DNA from: Methylobacterium sp. Leaf123
Lineage (GTDB): Bacteria > Pseudomonadota > Alphaproteobacteria > Rhizobiales > Beijerinckiaceae
Assembly: GCF_001423405.1 (NCBI RefSeq)
Contig: NZ_LMNS01000023.1
Location: 125,683 to 189,682, forward strand
Length of the DNA stretch: 64,000 bases
Direction of reading: 5' to 3'
Both the position numbers and the translations under genes were made by a program. Under the pieces are notes generated by a model. It made no database searches, was not told where the DNA came from, and saw only the letters and a list, made by a program, of their open reading frames with translations. Below, piece after piece: positions 18,476 to 27,196 of this stretch; the first letter of the stretch is position 1, and the number at the start of each line of letters is the position of its first letter.

Positions 18476-19174
18476 ATGCCGCCTGAGGACGGAGAGCCCG
18501 ACGAACGGGCCCACAGGCTGTCCGCAGGGCTGGCGGAGGCGACCGGCAACGCCGCCTTCGTGCTGGCCCTGCGCGAGCGGGGCGTGCGCGACACCGCCGT
18601 GTTGCGGGCGATGGAGCAGGTGCCGCGCGAGCGCTTCGCGCCGCCGGCCCTGCGCCCCCATGCGCGGCGGGACATCGCCCTGCCGCTTGCCTGCGGCCAG
18701 ACCATGACCGCGCCGAGCGTCGTCGCGCAGATGCTCGGTGCCCTCGACCTCGCCCCCGGCCAGCACGTGCTGGAGGTCGGCACCGGCACGGGCTACGTCA
18801 CCGCCCTGCTGGTGCGGCTCGGGGCCGCCCATGTGCGCAGCCTGGAGCGCTACGAGCGGCTCGCCCGCACGGCGCGGGCGCATCTCGGGCCCGACCTCGC
18901 CGACGCCACCGTCGAGACCCATGACGGGCTCGCGCCCGAAGTGGTGCGAGGCGGAAGCTACGACCGCATCCTCATCAACGGCAGCCTCGCCGCACTGCCG
19001 CCGCACCTTCCCGCCGCGCTGAAATCCGGCGGCCGGCTGGTGGCGGGCCATTGGACCGGGCGGGGCAGCCGGCTCGTGACCCTGACCCGCGACAGCGCGG
19101 CCGCCTATGCCCGAACGGAAGGGGCGGCCCTGCGCCTCGGCCCTCTGACGCCGGGGCGTGCGCTGGGCGCCTAG
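18476..19174 (+). CDS. pcm: Protein-L-isoaspartate O-methyltransferase
   Basis: SAM-dependent repair enzyme (232 residues) that methylates isoaspartyl residues in aged proteins. Seen: QTMTAPSVVAQML, the PCMT signature; VLEVGTGTGYVTALL, the SAM-binding motif I; and YDRILINGSLAALP downstream. It forms the standard surE-pcm pair. The N-terminal 25 residues are Glu/Asp-rich and not conserved. Typical Pcm proteins have an Asp/Ala-rich motif where this one reads INGSLA, a divergence that should be checked for activity. Confidence 0.88.
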   Translation: MPPEDGEPDERAHRLSAGLAEATGNAAFVLALRERGVRDTAVLRAMEQVPRERFAPPALRPHARRDIALPLACGQTMTAPSVVAQMLGALDLAPGQHVLEVGTGTGYVTALLVRLGAAHVRSLERYERLARTARAHLGPDLADATVETHDGLAPEVVRGGSYDRILINGSLAALPPHLPAALKSGGRLVAGHWTGRGSRLVTLTRDSAAAYARTEGAALRLGPLTPGRALGA

Positions 19175-19377
19175 CGGATCAAAAACGGTCCGGCGCGTGC
19201 GCGTCGAGGGGCGGTCTCGCCCGCCTGGACGCGGGATCGACCCCGTTGCCAGACTCCCTCAACCTTTACGGAACCCGCACGAAACCGATCCCTGCGACGA
19301 TCTCGGGAACGGTTGCTTAACCTGAATCCCGTTTGAATAGCTCATCACGTTGCGTCAGTGTTTAAGCGGGTGCGTCG

Positions 19378-20733
19378 ATGCGGGTTCGGGGGAAAATACT
19401 GGGCTTGAGGACGCTGTCGCGCTTCGCCCTCATCGGTATGATCGGCGGTGGCACCGCTGCTTGTTCGTCGGACGCCTCGCGTCTCGGCGATCCCTTCACC
19501 AACCCGTTCGCTTCGCTGACGGGTGAACCTTCGGCCACCGGCAGTCTGCCGGATGACGGCCTCGGGGGTGAGATGGCGCCGGCGCCTGCGATCCGCACGC
19601 CGCGCATCCAGTCCCAGGCGCTGCCCGCTCCCGGCCCGGCCCTGTCGCCGCGCCCCGGTGCGATGAGCGCCGCCCCGGCCGCGTCCCGGCCCGTGACCCG
19701 CGTCGCGACGGCCGAGCCGCTCTCCGGCGGCATGGCGAGCAACGTGGCCGGCCTGAACCCCGATGCGGGCCGTGCGATGACGCCGCGCGCTTCCGCCCCG
19801 GCGCCGCAGCCCAAGCTCCAGTTCGGCAAGCCCATCGACAAGGCGGCCGAGAAGGCGGCTGAGAAGCGTGCCGCCGAGGCCGCGGCCGCGAAGGCCACCG
19901 AGGCCCGCCGCGACGCCGAGCGTCAAGCGGCCGCCGCCAAGGTCGCCGAGGCCAAGGCGGCCGAAGCCAAGGCCGCGGAGAAGGCGGCGCAGTCCAAGAA
20001 GCTCGCCGAGGCCAAGGCGGCCGAGGCGAAGAAGGCGGCGGAGGCGGCCAAGCATCCGCGTCCGGGCCAGAAGGGCGCCGAGAAGGTCGCCAAGGCCGAG
20101 ACGAAGGTCGATCCGAAGGAGGCAGCCAAGGAGGCTGCGAAAGCGGAAGCCACCCGCAAGGCCGAAGCCGACGCCAAGCAGGCCAAGGCGGACGCCGCCA
20201 AGAAGCTCGCCGAGGCCCGCGCCGCGGAAACGGCCGCGAAGGCCGCCGCCAAGGAGAGCAAGGAGGCCGCCAAGGCCTCCGCGAAGGACACGGCACCGGC
20301 GGCCCCCGTGAAGGTCGCCAGCGCCGACGCGGCGGCCCCGATCCCGGCCGCCGCCCCGGCAGCCCCGGCCGAGTCGTTCCGCTGGCCCGCCAAGGGCCGG
20401 ATCATCAATGCCTACGGCTCGTCCGGCAACGAGGGCATCAACATCGCCGTGCCCGAGGGCACGCCGGTCAAGGCCGCCGAGGACGGCACCGTGGCCTATG
20501 CCGGCTCCGACGTGAAGGGCTACGGCAAGCTGGTGCTGGTGCGGCACAACAACGGCTACGTCTCGGCCTACGCCCATAACGGCGAGCTGGACGTGCGCCC
20601 CGGCGAGAAGGTGAAGCGCGGCCAGACCATCGCCAAGTCCGGCGCCACCGGCAACGTCACCTCGCCCCAGCTCCACTTCGAGCTGCGCAAGGGCGCGACC
20701 CCGGTCGATCCGATGCCTCATCTCGGCGGCTGA
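19378..20733 (+). CDS. LytM/M23-domain lipoprotein, probable amidase activator (NlpD-like)
   Basis: 451 residues. A signal peptide with lipobox GTAAC puts the lipidated Cys at 29. Residues ~160-310 are an Ala/Lys/Glu-rich coiled region with no LysM motif. The C-terminal ~115 residues form a LytM (M23) domain (FRWPAKGRIINAYG, VAYAGSDVKGYGKLVLV, QLHFELR). The HxxxD metal motif is replaced by GINIAV, leaving only the last His. This degeneracy is typical of EnvC/NlpD activators of cell-separation amidases rather than active endopeptidases. The surE-pcm-nlpD order is conserved in many proteobacteria. Confidence 0.82.
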   Translation: MRVRGKILGLRTLSRFALIGMIGGGTAACSSDASRLGDPFTNPFASLTGEPSATGSLPDDGLGGEMAPAPAIRTPRIQSQALPAPGPALSPRPGAMSAAPAASRPVTRVATAEPLSGGMASNVAGLNPDAGRAMTPRASAPAPQPKLQFGKPIDKAAEKAAEKRAAEAAAAKATEARRDAERQAAAAKVAEAKAAEAKAAEKAAQSKKLAEAKAAEAKKAAEAAKHPRPGQKGAEKVAKAETKVDPKEAAKEAAKAEATRKAEADAKQAKADAAKKLAEARAAETAAKAAAKESKEAAKASAKDTAPAAPVKVASADAAAPIPAAAPAAPAESFRWPAKGRIINAYGSSGNEGINIAVPEGTPVKAAEDGTVAYAGSDVKGYGKLVLVRHNNGYVSAYAHNGELDVRPGEKVKRGQTIAKSGATGNVTSPQLHFELRKGATPVDPMPHLGG

Positions 20734-20757
20734 TTTTTTCGACTGACGTGACATGAG

Positions 20758-20788
20758 AACGGCGGCTCCGTGAGGGGCCGCCGTTTTC
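20758..20788 (+). terminator. Terminator after the LytM gene
   Basis: aacggcggctcc, a short loop gtga, ggggccgccgtttt: a strong stem with one mismatch and a T-run, 25 bases past the stop codon. It lies between convergent genes. Confidence 0.8.
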
Positions 20789-20859
20789 GTTTTGGGACTC
20801 GCCGAAACAGTCTGAGTCCCCCTCTCGCCGCACGCGGGGAGAGGGGATGCGCGGAAAAC

Positions 20860-21750
20860 CTATCCGTCGAGCCGCTGACCCAACCGTCCGGCGAGATCCT
20901 GGATGAACTGGAACGCGGTGCGCCCCGAGCGCGAGCCGCGGGTGGTGGCCCATTCGAGCGCCTCGGCCCGCACCCGCTCCGGCGCCACGTCGAGCGCGTA
21001 GCGCTCCACATAGGCGCGGATCATCGCCAGATATTCGTCCTGGCTGCATTTGTGGAAGCCGAGCCAAAGGCCGAAGCGGTCGGAGAGCGAGACCTTCTCC
21101 TCGACCGCCTCGCCGGGATTGATCGCGGTGGAGCGCTCGTTCTCGACCATCTCGCGGGCCAGCAGGTGGCGCCGGTTCGAGGTGGCGTAGAACAGCACAT
21201 TGCCCGGCCGCCCCTCGATGCCGCCGTCGAGCGCCGTCTTGAGCGACTTGTACGACGTGTCGTCGGCGTCGAACGAGAGGTCGTCGCAGAAGACCAGCCA
21301 GGGGTGCGGGTCGTTGCGGAGCAGGCTCATCAGCTCGGGCAACGCCTCAATGTCCTCGCGGTGAATCTCCACGAGCTTCATCGGCAGCGCGCCCTCCGGC
21401 CGGCGCGCGTTGATCTCGGCATGGGCCGCCTTCACCAGCGAGGACTTGCCCATGCCGCGCGCGCCCCAGAGCAGGGCGTTGTTGGCCGGCAAGCCGCGGG
21501 CGAAGCGCTCGGTGTTCTCCACCAAAGTCTCGCGGGCCCGGTCGATGCCGGTGAGGAGGCCGATCTCGACCCGGTTGACCCGCGGCACCGGGATGAGCCG
21601 CCGCTCGGGCCCCCACAGGAAGGCGTCGGCGGCACTCGTATCCACCTTCGGGACGATGGGCGGGGCGGTGCGCTCCAGGGCTGCGGCGATCCGCTCCAGA
21701 AGCGGCAGGAGATGCGGAATGGGGTCGGCGGGCGTCGGCTCTGAGGCCAT
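20860..21750 (-). CDS. AAA ATPase of the DUF815 family
   Basis: 296-residue ATP-binding protein. Walker A is GARGMGKSSLVKAAH (about residues 96-110) and Walker B WLVFCDDLSFD. The conserved ATSNRRHLL and ERYALDVAPE segments support the DUF815 assignment. The function of the family is unknown; it is widely conserved in alphaproteobacteria as a single gene, convergent here with the LytM gene. The start at 21750 gives MASEPTPADP. Confidence 0.86.
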   Translation of the reverse strand: MASEPTPADPIPHLLPLLERIAAALERTAPPIVPKVDTSAADAFLWGPERRLIPVPRVNRVEIGLLTGIDRARETLVENTERFARGLPANNALLWGARGMGKSSLVKAAHAEINARRPEGALPMKLVEIHREDIEALPELMSLLRNDPHPWLVFCDDLSFDADDTSYKSLKTALDGGIEGRPGNVLFYATSNRRHLLAREMVENERSTAINPGEAVEEKVSLSDRFGLWLGFHKCSQDEYLAMIRAYVERYALDVAPERVRAEALEWATTRGSRSGRTAFQFIQDLAGRLGQRLDG

Positions 21751-22235
21751 GATCTCGGGTCCGGTTGCGGGGGAGGGCGGCCGCCCTCGCTGAGGTGGCG
21801 CCTTTTAGGCGAAGGCCGAAAGAAAGGGGAACCGCGGCGGCGCCGGCCCGGATGCATCCCAAGGCGACGATCCTAGTTTTCTTCCGGCCTCAAGCGCCGA
21901 CGACCGCCTCCGCAGCCTCAAGCTGTCGCACCGCTCGATGCGTTTCAGGACCGCAGTCCTGCAAAGCCCGCTTCGCAGGGCGGTCTTCGCGCCGTGAGCC
22001 CGCCCGAGCGGCGTCGCGCGATTGGCCCGCGGATGCCTCGCCCCGCCGTTGCTTTCGAATCGCCCGTCGCTATAGTCCGCGCGCTTTCCGGCAGGTCAGT
22101 TCTGGCCCGCCGGTTCTGGCAAGTCTCTTTTTGGCCAGTCGCTTTCGGCAAGCCGATTTTGACAAGCCCGTCGTCGCAAGGCACCGGTCCCGCCGGGCCT
22201 CACGGGCCGCAGCCCTCGATCAGGAGTGTCTCGCG
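21751..22235. other. Divergent promoter region before yajC
   Basis: 485 bases between the divergent DUF815 and yajC genes. No real coding sequence is seen. It contains the short degenerate tandem repeat listed separately at 22090-22174 and the aggag ribosome-binding site of yajC at about 22222. Confidence 0.5.
22090..22174. repeat. Degenerate 14-base tandem repeat, six units
   Basis: Consecutive units of 14, 14, 15, 14, 14 and 14 bases follow the pattern ggcaagtcgcttct: ggcaggtcagttct, ggcccgccggttct, ggcaagtctcttttt, ggccagtcgctttc, ggcaagccgatttt, gacaagcccgtcgt. It lies in the yajC leader, 60 bases before the start. The period is not a multiple of three, so it is not coding. Confidence 0.6.
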
Positions 22236-22568
22236 TTGATCACCCCCGCCTTCGCGCAAGGAGTCGGTGCCGGAAGCGGCGCGGATGTCGCGTTGCAGTT
22301 CGTGCCCTTCGTCCTGATCTTCGTGATCATGTATTTCCTGATTCTGCGCCCGCAGCAGCGCCGGCTCAAGGATCACCAGAACATGGTGAAGAACGTGCGC
22401 CGCGAGGACACCATCGTGACCACGGGCGGCCTCGTCGGCCGCGTCACGAAGGTCGCGGACGACGCCGCCGAGATCGAGGTCGAGATCGCCCCGAACGTGC
22501 GTGTGAAGGTGGTGCGCACGATGATCTCCGAGGTTCGCGTCAAGGGCGCCCCGGTCAAGGCCTCCTGA
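22236..22568 (+). CDS. yajC: Preprotein translocase subunit YajC
   Basis: 110-residue membrane protein that associates with SecDF. One transmembrane helix (VPFVLIFVIMYFLIL) is followed by RPQQRRLKDHQNMV, the family signature, and a cytoplasmic DIVTTGGLVGRV-type beta domain. The start is a TTG at 22236, nine bases after aggag; the conserved N-terminus ITPAFAQG begins there and no ATG is available. First gene of the yajC-secD-secF operon. Confidence 0.92.
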   Translation: MITPAFAQGVGAGSGADVALQFVPFVLIFVIMYFLILRPQQRRLKDHQNMVKNVRREDTIVTTGGLVGRVTKVADDAAEIEVEIAPNVRVKVVRTMISEVRVKGAPVKAS

Positions 22569-22635
22569 GAGGCCCCATGAGGGTGTCGGCGCACAGGCCC
22601 GGCACCTTTCGGTAAAACCATTCGGAACCGGGCGG

Positions 22636-24234
22636 ATGCTGCGCTTCTCGAGAACCAAGATTTTCGCGACCCTGGCCATCATCCTGATCGGTCTGAGCCT
22701 CGCCGTGCCGAGCTTCTTCTCGAAGGAGCAGCGCGAGGCCTTCGTCAACGCGCTTCCGAAATCGGTCCAATGGATGGTGCCGACCCGGGCGATCGTGCTC
22801 GGCCTCGACCTCCAGGGCGGCTCGCAGATCCTGCTGGAGATCGACCAGCCCGACCTCGTCCGCTCGATGGTCACCGGCCTGCGCGACGACGTGCGCCGCA
22901 TCCTGCGCGAGGCCTCGGTCTCGCCCGAGGGCGGCATCCGCGTCATCAACCGCGGCGTCGAGCTGCGCATCCCCGATGCGGCCGCCCGCGCGAAGGTGAT
23001 GCCGAAGCTGCGCGAACTCGCAGCGCCCATCAACAACCCGCTCGCGGCCGGCGGCCAGACCCTCACGGTCAACGAGGCCGAGAACGGCACCGTCCAGCTC
23101 GTCCTCACCGAGGCCGGCATCAACGACCGCACCCGCCGTGCCGTCAGCCAGGCGATCGAGGTCGTGCGCAAGCGCATCGATTTCGGCGGCACCAAGGAGC
23201 CGTCGATCCAGCAGCAGGGCGCCAGCCGCATCCTCGTCCAGGTGCCGGGTCTGCAGAACCCGCAGGAGCTGGAGGACCAGCTCGGCAAGACCGCCAAGCT
23301 CGAATTCCGGATGCTGGCCGATTCGCCCTCCGGCGACGTCGACATGCTCGCTTCGAAGGACGAGGGCGGCGCCAAGGTACCGGTCGAGCGCCGGGTCATG
23401 GCCGATGGCAGCGATCTCACCGACGCCCAGCCCGCCTTCGACCCGCAGACCCACGAGCCGATGGTGAGCTTCAAGTTCAACCTGCGCGGCGCCCAACGCT
23501 TCGGTCAGGCGACCTCGGAGAATGTCGGCCGGCGCATGGCGATCGTGCTCGACAACGTGATCCAGTCGGCCCCGGTGATCCGCTCGGCGATCACCGGCGG
23601 CACCGGCCAGATCACCGGCAACTTCACCGTCAAGGACGCCAACGACCTCTCGGTGCTGCTGCGCGCCGGCGCCCTGCCGGCCAAGCTCACCGTGGTCGAG
23701 CGCCGCGTCGTCGGCCCCGGCCTCGGCCGCGACTCGATCGAGGCCGGCAAGATGGCGACCCTGGTCGCGGGCGGCCTCGTCATCGCGTTCATGTTCGCGA
23801 CCTACGGCACCTTCGGCTTCATCGCCAACATCGCGCTCATCGTCCATGTCGGCCTCATCCTCGGCCTGATGTCGGTGCTGGAGGCGACGATGACGCTGCC
23901 GGGCATCGCCGGCATCGTGCTCACCATCGGCACGGCGGTCGATTCGAACGTGCTGATCTACGAGCGCATGCGCGAGGAAGCCCGCGGCGGCCGCTCCCTG
24001 GTCTCGGCGCTTCAGGCCGGCTTCGACCGGGCGTTCGCCACCATCATCGACTCGAACTCGACCATGGCGATCGCCGCCCTGCTCCTGTTCTTCATGGGCT
24101 CGGGCCCGGTGAAGGGCTTCGCCGTGGTGTTCATCCTCGGCATCCTCACCACCGTCATCACCGCCGTGACGCTGACGCGCATGATGATCGCGCTGTGGTA
24201 CAACTGGTTCCGGCCCAAGGCCCTGCCGTTCTAG
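22636..24234 (+). CDS. secD: Protein translocase subunit SecD
   Basis: 532 residues; uses the proton-motive force to complete protein translocation with SecF. Helix 1 at residues ~9-28. The periplasmic P1 head includes GLDLQGGSQILLEI and the later RRAVSQAIEVVRKRID. Five more helices follow near the C-terminus, with the conserved TIGTAVDSNVLIYERMREE between helices 4 and 5. The length matches the shorter alphaproteobacterial form, and it is 68 bases after yajC. Confidence 0.96.
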   Translation: MLRFSRTKIFATLAIILIGLSLAVPSFFSKEQREAFVNALPKSVQWMVPTRAIVLGLDLQGGSQILLEIDQPDLVRSMVTGLRDDVRRILREASVSPEGGIRVINRGVELRIPDAAARAKVMPKLRELAAPINNPLAAGGQTLTVNEAENGTVQLVLTEAGINDRTRRAVSQAIEVVRKRIDFGGTKEPSIQQQGASRILVQVPGLQNPQELEDQLGKTAKLEFRMLADSPSGDVDMLASKDEGGAKVPVERRVMADGSDLTDAQPAFDPQTHEPMVSFKFNLRGAQRFGQATSENVGRRMAIVLDNVIQSAPVIRSAITGGTGQITGNFTVKDANDLSVLLRAGALPAKLTVVERRVVGPGLGRDSIEAGKMATLVAGGLVIAFMFATYGTFGFIANIALIVHVGLILGLMSVLEATMTLPGIAGIVLTIGTAVDSNVLIYERMREEARGGRSLVSALQAGFDRAFATIIDSNSTMAIAALLLFFMGSGPVKGFAVVFILGILTTVITAVTLTRMMIALWYNWFRPKALPF

Positions 24235-24333
24235 GGGCGCTGCCGCCTCGTTCCCGGCGCGGCCCACGCGCCGCGCGAAAGCTGAAATCTCAGGGGAAGC
24301 GCGCGGAGCGCCCCCTTCGCTTCGAGATCGACC

Positions 24334-25278
24334 ATGCGCCTGCTTCGCCTCTGGCCCGACGAATCGCATTTCGACTTCATGCGGTTCCGGCGCGTCACCT
24401 TCCCGCTCTCGGCGGTGATGTCGGTCGTGACGCTTGTGCTGTTCATCACGGTCGGGCTCAACTACGGCATCGACTTCAAGGGCGGCACCCTGGTCGAGCT
24501 TCAGGCCAAGGCCGGCCAGACGGCAGATGTCGCCGAGATCCGCCACACCGCCAACGGCTTCGGCTTCGGCGAGACCGAGGTGCAGGAGCTCGGCGGCGAG
24601 GGTCAGGTGCTGGTGCGCTTCCCGCTCCAGGCCGGCGAGCAGGGCCAGACCGCGGTGATGCAGAAGGCGCACGCCGCCTTCGATGCGGGCTACGATTTCC
24701 GCCGCACCGAGACCGTGGGGCCGCGCGTCTCGGGTGAGCTGGTGCAGTCCGGCACGATCGGCGTCGTGCTCTCGGTGCTGGCGGTGCTGGTCTACCTGTG
24801 GTTCCGCTTCGAGCGGGAGCTGGCGCTCGGCGCCATCGTCGGCACCCTGCACGACATCGTGCTGACGGTCGGCGTGTTCATCATCACCCGCATCGAGTTC
24901 AACATGACCTCGATCGCCGCGATCCTCACCATCGTCGGCTACTCGCTCAACGAGACGGTGGTGGTGTTCGACCGGACCCGCGAGCTGATGCGCCGCTACA
25001 AGACGATCCCGGTGGTGGAACTCCTCAACCTCTCGATCAACTCCACCATGTCGCGCACGGTGATGACCTCACTCTCCACCACCCTGTCGCTCGTGGCGCT
25101 GGTGATGTTCGGCGGCGAGGCGATCAAGGGCTTTGCCGTGGTGATGCTGTGCGGCGTGGTGATCTGCACTTACTCCGCGATCTTCGTCTCGACCCCGGCG
25201 CTGATCTATATCGGCCTGCGCCTGTCCGGTGCGAAGGCATCGCAGCGCGAATCCGGCCTGCCGCAGGCGGCCGAGTAG
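24334..25278 (+). CDS. secF: Protein translocase subunit SecF
   Basis: 314 residues, six transmembrane helices. It has the SecF motif GIDFKGGTLVELQ in the first periplasmic domain, the FETVGPRVSGEL-like segment, and VGYSLNETVVVFDRTREL in the cytoplasmic loop. It partners SecD and YajC. The 99-base gap after secD contains no terminator, so the three are one operon, which probably continues into the NDUFAF3-like gene. Confidence 0.96.
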   Translation: MRLLRLWPDESHFDFMRFRRVTFPLSAVMSVVTLVLFITVGLNYGIDFKGGTLVELQAKAGQTADVAEIRHTANGFGFGETEVQELGGEGQVLVRFPLQAGEQGQTAVMQKAHAAFDAGYDFRRTETVGPRVSGELVQSGTIGVVLSVLAVLVYLWFRFERELALGAIVGTLHDIVLTVGVFIITRIEFNMTSIAAILTIVGYSLNETVVVFDRTRELMRRYKTIPVVELLNLSINSTMSRTVMTSLSTTLSLVALVMFGGEAIKGFAVVMLCGVVICTYSAIFVSTPALIYIGLRLSGAKASQRESGLPQAAE

Positions 25279-25402
25279 GGCGCGGCGTGCGGCGGGAGGC
25301 GCGAGACCGATCCGGGACGCCTTTCTCCGCCCCGGCGGTTGAGAGGGGCGCCCGCGCCTCCGACATCCTCCGGGACGGAATGCGGGCGAACGGAGGCATG
25401 GC

Positions 25403-25798
25403 GTGAGCGAGGGACGAATCCCCGGGCAGATCCACGACGGCTTCCTGCCCGGCCGCCACGGCATCGACGCCTATGGCAATGGCGGCTTCCGCTTCGGGCA
25501 GATGTCCCACCGGGGCTCGATCCTGCTGCTGCCCTCCGGCGTGCGCGCCTGGGAGGTGAGCGAGCCCACCGGCATCGACGGGACGAGCCTCGGCCCGGTT
25601 CTCGCCGAGGCCGAGGGGATCGAACTGCTTCTCATCGGCACCGGCGCCGAGATCGTGTTCCTGCCCGAATCCTTGCGCCAGCGCCTCAAGGCCGCAGGCA
25701 TCGGCCTGGACACGATGCAGACGGGAGCGGCCGCGCGGACCTACAACATCCTGATGGCCGAGAACCGCAAGGTCGCGGCCGCGCTGATCGCCGTCTAG
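25403..25798 (+). CDS. Mth938/DUF498 protein, NDUFAF3 homologue
   Basis: 131 residues with the Mth938-like fold. The IDAYGNGGFRFGQMSHRGSILLLPSG and ELLLIGTGAEIVFLP segments are characteristic. The mitochondrial homologue NDUFAF3 is an assembly factor of respiratory complex I, and in alphaproteobacteria the gene is often beside secF, as here. A role in NADH dehydrogenase assembly is an inference from those homologues. The start is a GTG at 25403. Confidence 0.82.
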   Translation: MSEGRIPGQIHDGFLPGRHGIDAYGNGGFRFGQMSHRGSILLLPSGVRAWEVSEPTGIDGTSLGPVLAEAEGIELLLIGTGAEIVFLPESLRQRLKAAGIGLDTMQTGAAARTYNILMAENRKVAAALIAV

Positions 25799-25912
25799 AG
25801 CCGCATCCCACCGGATTGCATCAGGCCGGGTACGGCTCTAGGTCCTTGTTTTGACGCGCATTCTTTCGACGGACCGGCAACCACCTCGTCGGACTGCGCT
25901 CTGAGTTCCGAA
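25796..25912. repeat. Intergenic repeat with hairpin
   Basis: Begins with tagagccg at 25796 paired with cggctcta at 25833-25840. It continues with ttgttttgacgcgcattctttcgac, a block I recognise as a common alphaproteobacterial intergenic repeat. It begins in the stop codon of the NDUFAF3-like gene. I recognise the family by eye only. Confidence 0.55.
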
Positions 25913-25932
25913 CGCCGCATGAGCCCCGCTCC

Positions 25933-26829
25933 ATGACGCGCCCCGAGACCCGAACCGAGACGAGCCCGGAGGCCGGCAACGGCGGGCTCGCCTTCGCCTT
26001 CCGGCATTGCGAGGAACTGGTGCGCGCGAGCGACCCAGACCGCTATTTCGCGGCCCTGTTCGCGCCCGCCGCCTTCCGGCCGCACCTCTTCGCACTCTCC
26101 GCCTTCAGCCTGACCATCGCCCGCGTCCGCGAGGCGGCCTCGAACCCGATGGCCGGGGAGATCCGCCTGCAATGGTGGCGCGACGCGCTTCAGGGCGAGG
26201 CGCGGGGCGATGTTCGGGCCAATCCCGTCGCCGCGGCCCTGGACGATGCGATCGTCACCCGCCGCCTCGGGCGCCAGCCCTTCGTCGACCTGATCGATGC
26301 CCGCGTCTTCGACCTCTACGACGACCCGATGCCGCGGGTGAACGATCTGGAGGGCTATTGCGGCGAGACCGCCTCGGCACTAATCCGCCTGTCCGCGCTG
26401 GTGCTTGCCGACGGGGCCGAGCCCGGCGGGGCGGCGGCCGCCGGCCATGCGGGCGTCGCCTACGGGATCACCGGCCTGCTACGGGCGCTGCCGTGGCACG
26501 CCCGCCAGGGGCAGGTCTACCTGCCCGGCGACCTGCTGCGCCAGAATGGGGTGACGCGCGAGGACATCGTCTCGGGCCGGGGCGGGCCGGGGCTCGTGCG
26601 CACCTGCGCCGAATTGCGGGCGCTGGCACGGCGCCACCTTGCTGCCTACGAGACGGCTCGCGGCACCATCGCTCCGGCGGCCCGCCCTGCTTTCCTGCCG
26701 ACGGCTTTGGTCGAGCCCTATCTCGTGGCGATGGAGCGGGCCGGCTACGACCCGCTCAACAGCGTGATCGAGATCCCCCGCTGGCGCCGCCTGTGGCGGC
26801 TGTGGCGGGCGGCGCGCACCGGGCGGTGA
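25933..26829 (+). CDS. Phytoene/squalene synthase-fold protein, NDUFAF6-like
   Basis: 298 residues of the squalene/phytoene synthase superfamily (FRHCEELVRASDPDRYFAALFAP, IRLQWWRDAL, YCGETASALIRL, HAGVAYGITGLLRALPWHARQGQVYLP). The two aspartate-rich DxxxD motifs needed to bind prenyl diphosphate and magnesium are not visible: the first region reads ARVREAASNP and the second YCGETAS. This fits the NDUFAF6 complex I assembly group more than a carotenoid or hopanoid enzyme. It is close to the NDUFAF3-like gene. Confidence 0.75.
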   Translation: MTRPETRTETSPEAGNGGLAFAFRHCEELVRASDPDRYFAALFAPAAFRPHLFALSAFSLTIARVREAASNPMAGEIRLQWWRDALQGEARGDVRANPVAAALDDAIVTRRLGRQPFVDLIDARVFDLYDDPMPRVNDLEGYCGETASALIRLSALVLADGAEPGGAAAAGHAGVAYGITGLLRALPWHARQGQVYLPGDLLRQNGVTREDIVSGRGGPGLVRTCAELRALARRHLAAYETARGTIAPAARPAFLPTALVEPYLVAMERAGYDPLNSVIEIPRWRRLWRLWRAARTGR

Positions 26830-26876
26830 GGAAACGAGGCGGGAGCGGCCTCGCATCGGATTTTGCAATCGCCATC

Positions 26877-26893
26877 AATAGCGAATTGCTATT
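26877..26893. promoter_or_regulatory. Inverted repeat before toxin-antitoxin pair 2
   Basis: aatagc, five bases, gctatt: perfect six-base arms 27 bases before the toxin start. The half-site ttgctat recurs at 26904-26910. A probable operator for the helix-turn-helix antitoxin. Confidence 0.5.
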
Positions 26894-26919
26894 TCACTGA
26901 GTTTTGCTATGCATCTCGC

Positions 26920-27174
26920 ATGGCCGAGGTCGTCTACAGTAAAGCTGCCTTGAAAGCTTTGATCCGGCTTCCGGCCGATGTATCTCGGAAAATTCGCCTT
27001 AAAATCGAGCAATACGCGGCCGAACCGGAGGCCCTTGCCAACAACGTGAAGGCGCTCCGAGGGGAGCCGGGTGTCCTGCGCCTGCGGGTTGGAGATTGGC
27101 GCGTGCTCTTCACTGAGGAAGGCATCGTGGTTTCCGTCATCAAGATCGCACCACGCGGTGAGGCGTACGACTGA
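26920..27174 (+). CDS. RelE/ParE-type toxin
   Basis: 84 residues with the RelE superfamily pattern: VYSKAALKALIRLPADVSRKIRLKIEQYA, then the strand-rich KALRGEPGVLRLRVGDWRVLFTEEG and a C-terminal VSVIKIAPRGEAYD. It would cut mRNA at the ribosome or poison gyrase; which of the two cannot be told. The ATG at 26920 lies after two half-site repeats. The partner antitoxin begins 22 bases downstream. The frame is complete. Confidence 0.85.
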   Translation: MAEVVYSKAALKALIRLPADVSRKIRLKIEQYAAEPEALANNVKALRGEPGVLRLRVGDWRVLFTEEGIVVSVIKIAPRGEAYD

Positions 27175-27196
27175 CCGGCGGAGGAAACGAGAACCC

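Noticed and set aside
19857..20290. Ala/Lys/Glu tract in the LytM gene as a tandem DNA repeat
   Set aside because: Codons vary from unit to unit and no fixed period is kept; it is protein low complexity, not a DNA repeat.
22555..24852. A 765-codon open frame on the minus strand opposite secD and secF
   Set aside because: Low-complexity His/Arg/Asp/Glu-rich translation caused by high third-position GC; secD and secF on the plus strand have clear family motifs.
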